A stretch of 64,000 nucleotides of DNA from Agapetus fuscipes (taxonomy: Eukaryota > Arthropoda > Insecta > Trichoptera > Glossosomatidae), in contig OX637361.1 of the NCBI GenBank assembly GCA_951799405.1, positions 12,250,170 through 12,314,169 of the forward strand, read 5' to 3'. The notes under the pieces are model-generated. The model worked only from the letters and a program-made list of their open reading frames with translations, did not search any database and was not told the DNA's origin. A program made the position numbers and the translations under genes. Shown here in pieces: positions 30,650 through 40,999 of the stretch. Each line of letters starts with the position of its first letter. Within the stretch, counting starts at the first letter, position 1.

Positions 30650-30951
30650 TTTTTTCGATTGTTATAAAAATAAATAACACCTTATTAACTTTAAAACACT
30701 GTTTATATTTCACAAAAATATCATAAATTTAAAAAATTAAATTTTAGATTAACTACTAACGTTTTCGACCAATATGGTCATCCTCAGGTAGATAGATAGA
30801 TACTTTGGACTACCTGAGGATGACCATATTGGTCGAAAACGTTAGTAGTTAATCTAAAATTTAATTTTTTAAATTTATGATATTTTTGTGAAATATAAAC
30901 AGTGTTTTAAAGTTAAAAAGGTGTTATTTATTTATATAACAATCGAAAAAA
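30650..30951. repeat. fold-back element with hammerhead motifs in both arms (Penelope-like)
   Basis: Arms 30650-30791 and 30810-30951 are near-perfect inverted copies around an 18 bp spacer (GATAGATAGATA type). The right flank (GAATTTTCACAGTGTTAATA) resembles the flank of the 3309-3560 fold-back and bases 63550-63590. Confidence 0.8.
30808..30850 (+). ncRNA. hammerhead-ribozyme-like motif, type I layout
   Basis: In order: GACTAC stem I (30808-30813), CTGAGGA core (fits CUGANGA, 30814-30820), one T, stem II GACCA/TGGTC, GAA, palindrome AACGTT as stem III, A at the cleavage position, and GTAGTT closing stem I (five pairs plus a G-U). This is the cleanest of the motifs. The other arm carries it on the minus strand. 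Stem III alone is too short for a loop, so cleavage as a dimer is likely. Activity is inferred. Confidence 0.65.
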
Positions 30952-31529
30952 CATGAATTTTCACAGTGTTAATACACAAACCATAAAAAATATACTATTC
31001 TATATGATTACGTTGATAAAATTTATTTTTCGTTTGTCGAAATACTTTATTCGCGAAAGTGACAGCCATTTCTAGAACTAGTGATGTTCAAATATATAGG
31101 TACTTGCTTTTTCAAGTATGTCATTTCTATGCTCGCGGTAATAGATACTTGTGAAAATCATCCCGTACACAATGAGGTCGGAACATTTTTGAATTCGGAA
31201 TTTATCAGATATTTTAATACTTTCAACAACACTAGTAACTAAGTCTGTTGCCATGGTGATTCCATGGTGATGTGTAAATAGATTGAAGACGGAGTAGAGA
31301 CACGTTGCTTACATATAAAATAACAAAAAAAATTCATATGTCGTGAGCGAGACAGCACTATTAACAATGTACTTATGGTGTCAAAGACGTTGCATCATGT
31401 CGATTGGTACTAAATCCCATTCATAGCCCTTCCATTGAATATACTTCCATGTCTATGTAGAATAAATCATGATAGACATACAGTAGAGCCTCGATTATCT
31501 GAGCTTGCTGTGATTATGATAATTATCTA
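30952..31529. other. intronic spacer without a gene
   Basis: Nothing recognised beyond the Penelope-like flank at its left end. Confidence 0.35.
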
Positions 31530-32345
31530 TAATCTATAATCTATCTATAATCTAAGTTGCAAGCATATATTCATTTAAAGCTCTCAGATGTATGCCCACA
31601 AACAAACACGTGTAGTTCGCGCTTACAAATGCTGAATGTGTACTTACAAATAAAATCCAAACTCAAATGAACATAAGCCCTGCAACTCCTGCCGACATTC
31701 CCTGAAACAGGGGTGACATTGGCAAAGTGAACCATTTTTTACAGTATGGGTGGTCAGCCTCATACCAACCTATATGTCAAGGAATACGAGTAATAAATGA
31801 CATTTAAGTTTACAAAAAAAAAAAAACAACAAAACCTTAAAAATAAATCTATACAAAAAAAGTCAAAAATTTCTTATGCAAAAAAATGTAGCAAACTAAT
31901 AAACCAACATTACAAATCAGCATTGCAGATTAGCCGCCACTTCTTCCTGTCCTTGCATACTTCTTTCATTTCATCCAGAGTCATAACCTTTTTCATACAA
32001 GCTCTCCTTTTATTATGACTCTGGATATCCCATTCATTCGCTATTTCAGAGATTTGATCCTTCCATACTTTTCTCGGTCTTCCTCTACCACGACATCCAT
32101 CTATTCTAGCAACATATACTTTCTTCGTCAATCTTTCATCACTCATTCTCTCCAAATGCCCGAACCATCTTAACATACTTCTTTTAATCTTCACTTTCAC
32201 ACTTTCCCTTACACCACATTCCTCTCTTACAAAATCATTCCTCACCCTGTCACTTCGTTTTTTCCCAATCATACTTCTTAGATAGTCCATTTCTACTGTA
32301 TGGACTTTACTAATTTCCCTTTCACTCACCGTCCAGGCTATAATA
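31530..32345 (-). mobile_element. RTE-1 LINE 3' end with the longest ORF of the family here
   Basis: Minus-strand frame (148 residues, stop at 31910) with MIGKKRSDRVRNDFVREECG, RSMLRWFGHLERMSDERLTK, GRGRPRKVWKDQI and a terminal KVCKDRKKW-like block, followed by linker, 3' UTR and a degenerate tail near 31530. It matches the domain order of the other copies. Confidence 0.87.
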
Positions 32346-32764
32346 TTGAAAAACAACGTAAGTGCATTATATAGCTTTCCTATTATATAGCTTTCCCACG
32401 AAAGAGGTGCAGGAACAGGGTGAACTGTTTATCCACCTCTTTCTTCAACAATTGCTCATATTGGGGGATCTGTTGACTTGTAGGTAGCGCAGTCAAAAGA
32501 GAACTAAATAAGAGTGGTTGATTAGACTCAGGTTACAACCTTCAGCAATGAGGATTAAGACAAAGAAAAAACAGAAAATTTTAGTGCTGTTTTGTGATAA
32601 ATCCAGCTCTCCACGCCTGAGACACAGGATTTCCTAGTTCAGGCACATGTATTATTATTTTCTTATTAAGTTAAGTAAATACCTTATGTGTACAAATGTA
32701 ATGTTGAGAGGTGGTTTTTGTATAAATAAATAAATTATTATTATTATCAAAATCACTGCTAATC
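32346..32764. other. intronic spacer without a gene
   Basis: A TAATTATTATTATTATC-type end at 32730-32750 may be the tail of an unrecognised retroelement. Confidence 0.35.
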
Positions 32765-33017
32765 AGTTCCTTGACTTATAGGTTGGTATGCGGCTGACCA
32801 CCCATGCTGTAAAAATGGTTCACTTTGCCAATGTCACCCCTGTTACAGGGAAGGACGGCAAGAGTTGCAGGGTGTATGTCCATTCGAGATTTGGTTTTTA
32901 TGTTGTAAGTTCACATGCGGCATGTGCAAGTGCGAACTTGTACGTGTCTGGTTGTGAAAATGCATGTAATGTGAATCTCCAATGTAACATATCTTTGCAA
33001 CTTAGATTAGATTAGAT
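32765..33017 (+). mobile_element. short RTE-1 3' UTR element
   Basis: Constant start AGTTCCTTGACTTATAGG, complete body, CTTAGATTAGATTAGATAT tail. No ORF. Confidence 0.85.
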
Positions 33018-33339
33018 ATCCCCATGGCTGAGATAATGGAGGCTCTACTGTACTCAAGTCTTGTGTTATGATAGAGCTGATGAGAGGTCAGCTGGATGTC
33101 TTTGTCTGTTTAATCAGGGTTATCAAAGAACTGGAACAAAGAACTATGGAAGAACTGCTTCAGACTAACTTCATCTTTTGATTAAACAAACTAATGCCCC
33201 TTTATTCATAAAAAGGTTTTAATTTTTAAACTAGTATAAAGTCAGTTTTCCCATACTAATAAGCTGGTTTATCTCTGGTTTTGGGTTCAACCAATCTAAT
33301 GAATAAGGCCGTAGTATAGATCAAGCACAAAATATCCTT

Positions 33340-33580
33340 TTTATTGATTGTAGAGGCATTAACTTTGTAATCGTTCATCTTAAAAGAAATGATCCAGATG
33401 ACACAAACTCCACACATGGCTGTCCTGCACCCCCTCCCTTACCCTTACCTTCTCACGATGACACCCTCTAAGATTGATTCTGTTTCTAAACCATTTAGTT
33501 TTAATTTAACCACCTGATGATGCGAACGGATGTTTGCAAAACTGGTTGTGGAATTAAAATATACTCAAAGTAATCGTACA
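33340..33580 (+). repeat. single-arm relative of the 12.4 kb fold-back (Penelope-like)
   Basis: Shares GATTGTAGAGGCATTAACTT with 12330 and the hammerhead arm, but only one arm is present, with unrelated sequence between them. Confidence 0.6.
33510..33551 (+). ncRNA. hammerhead-like motif with one core base changed
   Basis: CCAC, CTGATGA, stem II GCGAAC/GTTTGC, then CAAAAC where GCGAAA is expected (the G of GAA is A), ACTGGT, T and GTGG. The change should weaken or abolish cleavage. Confidence 0.5.
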
Positions 33581-33820
33581 CAACAAAATATCCTGTTCGA
33601 GTTTGGCAGGAGTCTAGTTAAAAATGTATTTCGAGCTTGTATGATTGCATATTCTGCTTTTGTGTATATTACATAGATCAGTCTGTAGTCTAGTGGTTAG
33701 CAATACGCTCATGATTGTTTTGATCTGAAATTCCGAAATATACTTCATAAAGGCTTTTCTCTTTCTACCCTTAGAAGCTTCCAGCTGGACGTTAACCTAT
33801 TAGCATCTCACTAGCTTAAT

Positions 33821-34788
33821 GCCCGCTTTCCACTGCGAGCGGTGCGGACTCCGTACGGACTCCGCTCGACTAGCAACAGTAAATTTCATAGAAGTGCTTC
33901 CACCGACAGCGAGTCAGCGGAGCGGACTGAGCGAGTACAAAGAGTTACAAAAGTGGTCGCAGAGTTGAGCGAGTTTCCAGCGGACTCCGTACGGACTCCG
34001 CTCGACTAGCAACAGTAAATTTCATAGAAGTGCTTCCACCGACAGCGGAGTGAGCGGAGCGAACTGAGCGAGTAAAAATGGGTCCGCTGTGTCATGGTCT
34101 CGGCCGCTAGTTTTCAACTGACTCAGCTCCCCCGTGCCCCCCGCGCCAACCCGCGCAGTTGCGTGACAGCGATAAAACACATCATACATGATTTACAAAA
34201 ACACATCATACATTATTTTATGAATTTGAAAATATTAAAATGTATGTTTTATTTCAAACATCTACTTATTATGTTTAAAGCCAAATAATACAGTACTTTT
34301 TATGTTTTGAAACAAAAAAAAACTCTTTTATTAATAATTAAAACGTTTGATCTGGGCTTAGGCTGCAACGAGCTGTCACACACTGCACATCATACATTAT
34401 ATTTGAAAATATTAAAATGTATGTTTTATTTCAAACATCTACTTTTTATGTATTCAAGCAAAATAATACATTACTTTTTATTTTTCGAAACAAAAAAAAA
34501 CTTTTTTATTAATAATTAAAACGTTTGATCTGGGCTTAGGCTGCAACGAGCTGTCACACACTAGTTGGCTCCGCTAAGCCCGCTGTAGATGGAAGGCAAA
34601 CAACTCTTTCATCTGACTCATCTCATTTCTCGCCTAGCTCACTCCGTCGAGCTCGTTGGCTGTGGAAGGCAAATACCATTATTTTTTAAAACTCTTTCGC
34701 AATGGAAGGCCAAAACTATTTCACTACGCTCCGCTCAGCTATTTCCCGCTCCCGCTCAGCTATTTCCCGCTCGCAGTGGAAAGCGGGC
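33821..34788. mobile_element. 968 bp terminal-inverted-repeat element with internal duplications
   Basis: The ends match over 22 bp starting GCCCGCTTTCCACTGCGAGC on both strands, with AAT on both outer sides (33818-33820 and 34789-34791). The left part repeats CGGACTCCGTACGGACTCCG and the TCATAGAAGTGCTTCCACCG block about 120 bp apart. The middle holds a roughly 190 bp direct duplication (about 34190-34370 and 34385-34565, each ending GGCTGCAACGAGCTGTCACA). No transposase. Confidence 0.7.
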
Positions 34789-35137
34789 AATACAGTGTGT
34801 GGGAGTCTTTCATGACTCATTCTGGAAACATGATCTCTGCAAAATCATCTCCACATTCTCAATCACAAAACCTCCTAAGGAAATTATTTTAATTTTTTGA
34901 GAACCTCGACTCCGTTAAAGTTTAGTTAATGCAGGTTCATCAGAATTGCTCTCTCATCTTCAAAAATATATTACATCAATGTACTTATGTGACAAATATA
35001 TTGATAAAAAATCTTTCTTAATTTGTTGGTCTTGCTGAAAATATTGCAGATATATTCTTTGTATTCCTAGTTATCTCTGTGTAATGATTGTTCACACGTA
35101 TGCCCAGAGAATGAATGTGTCATCTCATTGTTTCCAG

Positions 35138-36109
35138 GTGATGGAGTTCACCTGCAAGCCGGAGCCCCTGGAGGTGCCCCTGAAGAAGGCCAAGGTAGAA
35201 GACGTGTACAACCCCTACCTCACCTACACGCTGGAGCCCTACCCCTACATACACACCTTCTACGACCAGTGCCGCACCTTGGCATCCTTCAGGGCGTGTC
35301 CCTACAAGCGGCCCTTCCTGTCCCACGAGCCTCCGCTGCTGCAAAACCCGGAGAAAGTGGTCAGACTCAAGGACACCTCGAGGTTTGAGAGAACCTTCCA
35401 GCCAAATGTTGCGCTGAAGCCCCAGCATCCCCCCACGCCTCCCAGCTCGGATGAAATAACATCCTCCACCTCTCCCCCTCCCAATGGAGCCAGCACCAGC
35501 ACGGCGAGCAACGGAAGCCTCGCCACAACCAAGGCTGCTCTACCTCCCAGTGAGTGCGAACTGTCAACAGACACGGACGAGGATGAACTAAACACCGCGT
35601 CTCTCATCTTAAACGATTCGGGGCACATTAGGAAGATACAAACTAGTAAACAGAAAGATATAGTCATAGCACAGCAGGCCGAGAGCCTCAAGGACAAAGA
35701 GCTGCTGGTGTACGAGAAGAACGACAGTATTAAGAAGAAGGACCGCATCTTGGAGGACCAGGAAGAGGAACTCAAAAGGCTGAAGTTAATTATTGCAAAG
35801 CAGGCGGAGACTATTAAAGAGAAGAATGCTGTTATTGCAAGTCAGAGTGATTGGTTAGCCGAGAAGGAGGAGCTTATCCTGAAGCAAGGGGAACTGCTCA
35901 AGGAAAAGGAAGAACTGATTGTTAAGCTGTTGAATAGGGAGACGGAGAGAGAAGGAAGAATCATGGAGGCCGGCGAAGATGTCGAGGCGGAAGTGAATGG
36001 TTCTGTTGTTTGTAAGACGGAGGAGGGCCGACGTGAGGAGGGCACGGCGGAGGCCCGCAACGAGAATAGGGAAGAAAGCATCAGGAAGGAAAGAGACAAA
36101 TGTGAGTGA
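35138..36109 (+). CDS. snoo: Ski/Sno family corepressor, second coding exon
   Basis: Begins after TTTCCAG at 35137 in phase 0 and continues the Ski/Sno protein from residue 292. It reads VMEFTCKPEPLEVPLKKAK, then DVYNPYLTYTLEPYPYIHTF, a Ser/Thr/Pro-rich linker, and a long charged helix (about residues 458-566) with repeated KEKEELI-type units. That helix corresponds to the C-terminal coiled coil through which Ski and Sno dimerise. If read to the TGA at 36107-36109 the protein has 614 residues, in the family range. However, the last codons overlap GTGAGT at 36102, a strong splice donor, so the exon may instead end at 36101 and continue elsewhere. Codon use is GC-rich like exon 1. Confidence 0.88.
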   Translation: MMEFTCKPEPLEVPLKKAKVEDVYNPYLTYTLEPYPYIHTFYDQCRTLASFRACPYKRPFLSHEPPLLQNPEKVVRLKDTSRFERTFQPNVALKPQHPPTPPSSDEITSSTSPPPNGASTSTASNGSLATTKAALPPSECELSTDTDEDELNTASLILNDSGHIRKIQTSKQKDIVIAQQAESLKDKELLVYEKNDSIKKKDRILEDQEEELKRLKLIIAKQAETIKEKNAVIASQSDWLAEKEELILKQGELLKEKEELIVKLLNRETEREGRIMEAGEDVEAEVNGSVVCKTEEGRREEGTAEARNENREESIRKERDKCE

Positions 36110-36380
36110 CCTTCGATTATTGTAATAGTGAAACACTGCTAGTGTGCGAACGTCGCCTCTCTATGAACTGGCCAGTCATTTAATGTTTGGATGAGAGCAA
36201 CTGAACCCACCTAATTAATTACAAGTGTATCGGTAGGAGTAACATAGCTAAGTAAGTCTACGCAATAAACTCAGGCTGGCCTCGCCACCACTCACCACTC
36301 CACTCCAATACTGCACATGTATGCCACTTCCTAAGGTGGCGGCCTGTAGACTAGATAAGCATAATCCCTAAGTCAAAGAG
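36110..36380. other. 3' UTR or intron start of the Ski/Sno gene
   Basis: AATAAA at 36264 could end a transcript that stops at 36109; if the GTGAGT donor is used this is intron. Confidence 0.35.
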
Positions 36381-36383
36381 TAT

Positions 36384-36532
36384 CCCCCGTATTCACCAAT
36401 CCTACTAACACTTCCCTCAGGCATCACTAGCTCTCAGATTGGTTTGTTATATATGCGTGTTGTGCAAAGTGAACCATTCTAAGCGCTGGTGTGGCTTAAG
36501 GTAAGTGTTGGAAGGATTGGTGAATACGGGGG
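36384..36532. mobile_element. MITE, 149 bp
   Basis: Ends read CCCCCGTATTCACCAATCCT on the left and the same on the reverse of the right. TA lies beside the right border, with TAT on the left. Confidence 0.6.
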
Positions 36533-36734
36533 TAGTTCTCCTAAACAAGGTAATCAACAATGCAGAAACCAGACACAACTGTTTTTGTCAACAGCTACCT
36601 TTAAATTTATTTTAACTTAAATGTACGAGCCCCGTAGAACCATAAGCGGCAATGCAGGATTCTTTTCAAAAGTGATATAAATATGCAGAAAATTATTTTC
36701 TCGTCATCGTTTTTGAAAAAAATCCTACATCAAG

Positions 36735-36800
36735 CTTGCCGTGGGGGCTCTTTGAGGTGTGATGCACACACAACTGTGTCACCAAATAAATCATCTTGGG
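36735..36800 (+). mobile_element. SINE-A tail type 2 / CR1-like LINE 3' end remnant
   Basis: GGCTCTTTGAGGTGTGATGC, then CACACAACTGTG and CACCAAATAAATCATC, as at the ends of the SINE at 52011-52310 and the LINE at 61111-61985. Confidence 0.5.
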
Positions 36801-37615
36801 ATATTTTATTTTTTATAGCTGTGCTCTCTTTCAACTGCCTTCTGGGCAGTCTCTAACAAATCATACATGTCAGATAAAATATTATACAATGAAGCTCTGT
36901 ACAGGATGTTTCATGTGGTATAAATAATTTAAAAGTAAAGTTTTGAGGCATTGATTTTCTTGGATTAAGAGGACAGGAGTTTATAATATTTTGATGAGGG
37001 ATATTTTTGCCAATTTTTTCTTGCCATTGATCACCAACTTATTAGGATAAATTCGACTGACTGTTCATGTATCAGAGTGAAAGGTAGTTTTTTTTTTGTA
37101 TAAAATTTGTCACATCCACGAGCAGATTTAAACCTTTACTAAAAGCTCAACAGCAGGCTGAAAGTTTGGGTGACATTAAATAAGAAAAAGAATTCAGTGA
37201 TTTTTTTAATACAAAAACAATCATTTTATTGCGTGACTAGAAAATAATGAATAATGATGAACCCAAAATAATAATAGTTGAATTGTATTTCTAAAACGGC
37301 ATCCTTTCATTCAGCCTCAGTTTGTTTCTTTTTATTTGAGTCTTATAGCGGCAACCGAGGATTTAAAAAAAAAAGATATTTATAATATTCAAACAGAAAG
37401 CGTTGTTCTGTATGTTTTCATATATTTATCTAATTTTCCAAAGGAAAAAACCTCTATATTGCTGCCTTTGATTCTATCCGCTTCATATGTGAGTGATAAG
37501 TACAATGATTCTCTACACTCAGGCTTGTGAACTGGGAAAAATAAATATTTCTTCCTTTGCCTTTAAAATAACATATTACAAATTATTGTAAGTCATATTT
37601 CCAGTAAATGCAGAA
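36801..37615. other. spacer without a gene
   Basis: AT-rich; nothing recognised. Confidence 0.35.
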
Positions 37616-37995
37616 ATTTTTAGCATATCAATTGTACATTAAGGCTTTCACGGCCGGCACTTGACACAATCTTAAAATTTTTCTCGGGTTGTGTAGCCAT
37701 GTTCTATCGGAAGTTTGTTACACTTTTTTGTTACACTTTTTTCCGGACGTTTCGCCCATTATCTGCGATGGGCCTCCTCAGCGTATTTTTTCTTCAGGCG
37801 TTCTGATTTTCTTAGCACGGAACTGTCAACGGCTTTTGACAGTTCCGTGCTAAGAAAATCAGAACGCCTGAAGAAAAAATACGCTGAGGAGGCCCATCGC
37901 AGATAATGGGCGAAACGTCCGGAAAAAAGTGTAACAAAAAAGTGTAACAAACTTCCGATAGAACATGGCTACACAACCCGAGAAAAATTTTAGCA
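37616..37995. repeat. 320 bp near-perfect palindrome with hammerhead-like cores (Penelope-like)
   Basis: Arms 37673-37830 and 37835-37992 are almost identical inverted copies with a 4-6 bp loop, so the same 63-residue frame can be read on both strands. A direct repeat TTTTAGCATATC flanks the insertion (about 37617-37629 and 37988-37999). GGCTTTCACGGCCGGCAC precedes the left arm. On the right arm CTGAGGA (37884-37890), stem II GCCCAT/ATGGGC, GAA, ACGT and C form a hammerhead-like core, with only two clear stem I pairs. Confidence 0.8.
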
Positions 37996-38896
37996 TATCG
38001 TAACTCCCAGGGTGCCCCAAGTCAAAAATGTGATGTTTTGAATTAAATATACCATTTGATAATATTCTGGATGTGCTACGTGTTGATCAACTGTCACATC
38101 TCAAAGAGGTTTAATAATGGAATGGCAGGTAAATGTGGTGCAGCATTTTGCTTAAATTGTTTGCGCCTGGTGTCAGGAGTGACCAGGATGTGTGCGCGCT
38201 GTGCAGTATTGGCGTGGAGTAGCGAGCGATAAAGTGCTCGCGAGCGCTGAACAGGAATAGTACTTATGTTGTGAACATAGTCAGACGTACTATTGTAAAA
38301 CAAGTAGCAAGTAAAGTAAGATAAGGAAGGAAAGGAGGATCCTCTATAGTCAGCCGCAGATGGAAGCTACATATGTACAAACTGGTGTAAACATTCTTCC
38401 TGCTTTAAGGATCATTGTTGAGGAAGATATATATAGAAATGAAAATAAATATATAATGTTAATATATTGTTGATTTATTGTCAGATTGTTTGTTGAAAAA
38501 TTATATTATATAATATATGATAATTATGTAATGTTTAAACGCGTCTCTCAAAACAAGAAATGAAAATTAATTTAATCAATTTGAAAGTACAAAACTTTAA
38601 GGTGCTGTCCGAGTCTACGCAGCATTGGGTAATGTTAGCATTAGGTCACTGTAAGTAGGTCGAGTAAGTTTTCTATTAAATACAATATGTAGCGCACGAG
38701 TGTGCTGCCTGCGGATGGATGCATGGACATCACACACGACCAGCACACGGGACACAGGCTGCGCAACTGCATATTCACTAAAACATTTATATTACCTTCC
38801 CTCCATCAAATAAGTACAGAAAAATGTACGAAAGATACAACAACCCTAGTGAAGGGTTCAGTTTCCATATATTTTTCTATTAACGTGATTAAAAAA
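37996..38896. other. spacer without a gene
   Basis: No supported coding region; short frames look like chance. Confidence 0.35.
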
Positions 38897-39222
38897 AAAA
38901 TACAACTAAGCTGCATACATAGTGTAACTTCTTGCCACATTATATCCAAAGGGTTTCGCATGTGGCGAGTGAAACCTATTTATGTTCACAAGTAAACCGG
39001 CAATCTTACGTCAACGACTTCAGTAGAAGTGAAGGTTTTCTCAACTCCCGAGGGGGCTGGTACACATTTCTTGTGAAGGCTGAGTAAACTTTGCGGGTAT
39101 TTTATTTTGGGGTTTGAAATGAACAATGAAAAAGGAAATCATTTCTGATACCCTCGGCGGGATTCGAACCCGAGCTCATGGCATGGAATGCAAGCGCTCT
39201 ATCAACTGAGCTATCGACTGGA
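38897..39222 (-). mobile_element. SINE-B, full length with a small insertion
   Basis: Minus strand: A box GATAGCTCAGTTGATAGAGC, B box CGGGTTCGAATCCCGCC, body and TATGCAGCTTAGTTG end. Some 25 extra bases follow the head (GAAATGATTTCC region), shared with the SINE-B head at 59237-59330. Confidence 0.8.
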
Positions 39223-39414
39223 CCTGACGTGAATCGTGATTGAAGGGAGTTTGTGTAAATGTTACATAGTCGGAGTACTGTATTTGAATTGTATCAAACC
39301 ATAGGTGACAATATACAATTTTATTCTAAAATACTTTTTAATATATTATGGAAGCACATTCTGAGTGTTTCCATTTATTTAATTCTCAAAGAAATCTTTA
39401 CATACGCAGACGCA

Positions 39415-39505
39415 ACTAAGCTACACATTTTGTAACTCCTTGCCGCGTTATCCCCGAAAGGGTTGCATGTGGCGATCCGGACCTATTTATCTTTACAGGT
39501 TTCTG
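39415..39505 (-). mobile_element. SINE-B 3' fragment
   Basis: GTAGCTTAGTTGCGTCTGCG and GCAACCCTTTCGGGGATAAC on the minus strand only. Confidence 0.55.
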
Positions 39506-40145
39506 CTTAAAATCAATCACTGTTAAAAACAGATTCACTAAAGTTTTGTATTCAAAATCTAAATGGACTCTGCTTTTTTATATCCGGTAAAATATTGTGA
39601 CATAATATTTTTCCTATTTTAAAAGAGCAGACTCGGTCTTCAAATGTCCCATTTTAGATTGTCTTTTTTATTAGCAAAATTATAATTGTGAACAGTTTCA
39701 AATTGGAATTTCCGCACATTAAGGTTTATGCGTTTGTTAGGCTGTGTCCTGTGGATGTGTGTGTATAAGAGAGAGAGTGTGATGTATAAAGTATAAAAGA
39801 AGAAGAGGAGGCTTATGAAGTAATCATGTGATCTCAAGGCGTGAGCGTGTGTTTACCTATAACTATATAAGTATGTATAATTAATATTATTGTTGCATTC
39901 AAAATGCAATAGACATAATATACCTATGATAGAGTATTGTCAATAATTTAGCGGTAAGGTGATAGCCGATGACGGGATAAACGTTTCTTTGCAAATGTAT
40001 TTTTGTTGTTACAACCCTGTTTTACCCCTCCTTAATTATTATGTTCATATAATCTATAATTATTATTATTGTAATAATATATATGTCCACATTATGCCTT
40101 TGATATCGACTTTCATTATCTATCCCTAAATTTAAGCACCTCTGT
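39506..40145. other. spacer without a gene
   Basis: AT-rich; nothing recognised. Confidence 0.35.
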
Positions 40146-40408
40146 TATGCACTAATCTGATCTAATCTAAGTTTCAAAGATATGTTACATTGGAGATTCA
40201 CATTACATGCATTTTCACAACCAGACACGTACAAGTTCGCACTTGCACATGCCGCATGTGAACAAAAAAACCAACATAAAAACCAAATCTCAAATGGACA
40301 TACACCCTGCAACTCTTGCCGTCCTTCCCTGAGACAGGGGTGACATTGACAAAGTGAACCATTTTTACAGCATGGGTCAGCCGCATACCAACCTATAAGT
40401 CAAGGAAC
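40146..40408 (-). mobile_element. short RTE-1 3' UTR element
   Basis: Constant start GGTTCCTTGACTTATAGG at 40408 (minus) to a TTAGATTAGATCAG tail near 40150. No ORF. Confidence 0.85.
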
Positions 40409-40639
40409 CGAGTATAAAGCATTGTGTAAATTCCCTTCTATTGAATAAAAATAAAAATGTACAAAAGATACGTCAGCACCCCTAGTGAGTGATTTAGTGA
40501 TCATACATCTTTTTTTGGATTTACATGAGCGAGAGGAGTGTTACATACTTGGGGTAAAGTAGAGAATCCATCTTTACCTTAAGAAACATTGGGAGTGTTG
40601 TATATATGATCTAATGACAGCTTCTCATCTCAATTATCC

Positions 40640-40830
40640 TGGGTGCAGATGATGATGATGATGATTTGTATAGCGCCGTTTCGTGACTAAATGTCACTGC
40701 AAGGGCGCTTTCAGGCTTGATGCGGCGGTGAAGAATTCTTCATTCCCCTCTTGAAGCTCTCGATCCCTTCCTTGGCGCACACTTCAGGGGGCAGCTGGCT
40801 CCAAGTGGACAGTCCCGCAACGGAGGTTTA
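40640..40830 (-). mobile_element. retroelement 3' end with (ATC)n tail
   Basis: A GATGAT run (40649-40664) is followed by TTGTATAGCGCCGTTTCGTG and CACTGCAAGGGCGCTTTCAG. Read on the minus strand this is a GC-rich segment ending in an ATCATC tail, as in many LINE 3' ends. The family is not identified. Confidence 0.4.
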
Positions 40831-40874
40831 AACAAGCTATTATCTATTATCCAATTAACAAGTGTTGCCAGAAA

Positions 40875-40998
40875 TGGATTTAATCATGGAGGATCCCAAA
40901 CCAAGAGGGCGCTACGCTTTGCAGGACAGAACAAGAATGTTGTTTTGCCACAATTTACGAAATAAAGATCGCATCATCAGGTTTCATAAAAAAATGCA
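40875..40998 (+). other. possible orphan exon, unrecognised
   Basis: An open stretch from ATG 40874 reads MDLIMEDPKPRGRYALQDRT and on to RIIRFHKKMQ, stopping at CAG|GTAAGA, a strong donor-like sequence at 40998. The composition is more protein-like than neighbouring frames, but I know no family with it and see no partner exon. Confidence 0.2.
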
Positions 40999-40999
40999 G

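Larger units (their letters stand above)
8985..35137 (+). other. snoo: 26.2 kb intron of the Ski/Sno gene, filled with mobile elements
   Basis: Donor GTAATA at 8985 and acceptor TTTCCAG ending at 35137 join two phase-0 exons. Translation across the join reads from LKHKQ into VMEFTCKPEP without a break. The intron holds the Harbinger transposon, a hAT element, a LINE, several RTE-1 and RTE-2 copies, SINEs, MITEs and fold-backs. Enhancers may be present but cannot be seen. Confidence 0.85.

Noticed and set aside
33190..33310. A MITE with GGCCTTATTCAT-like ends
   Set aside because: Only about 10 bases pair at the ends and no target duplication is visible.
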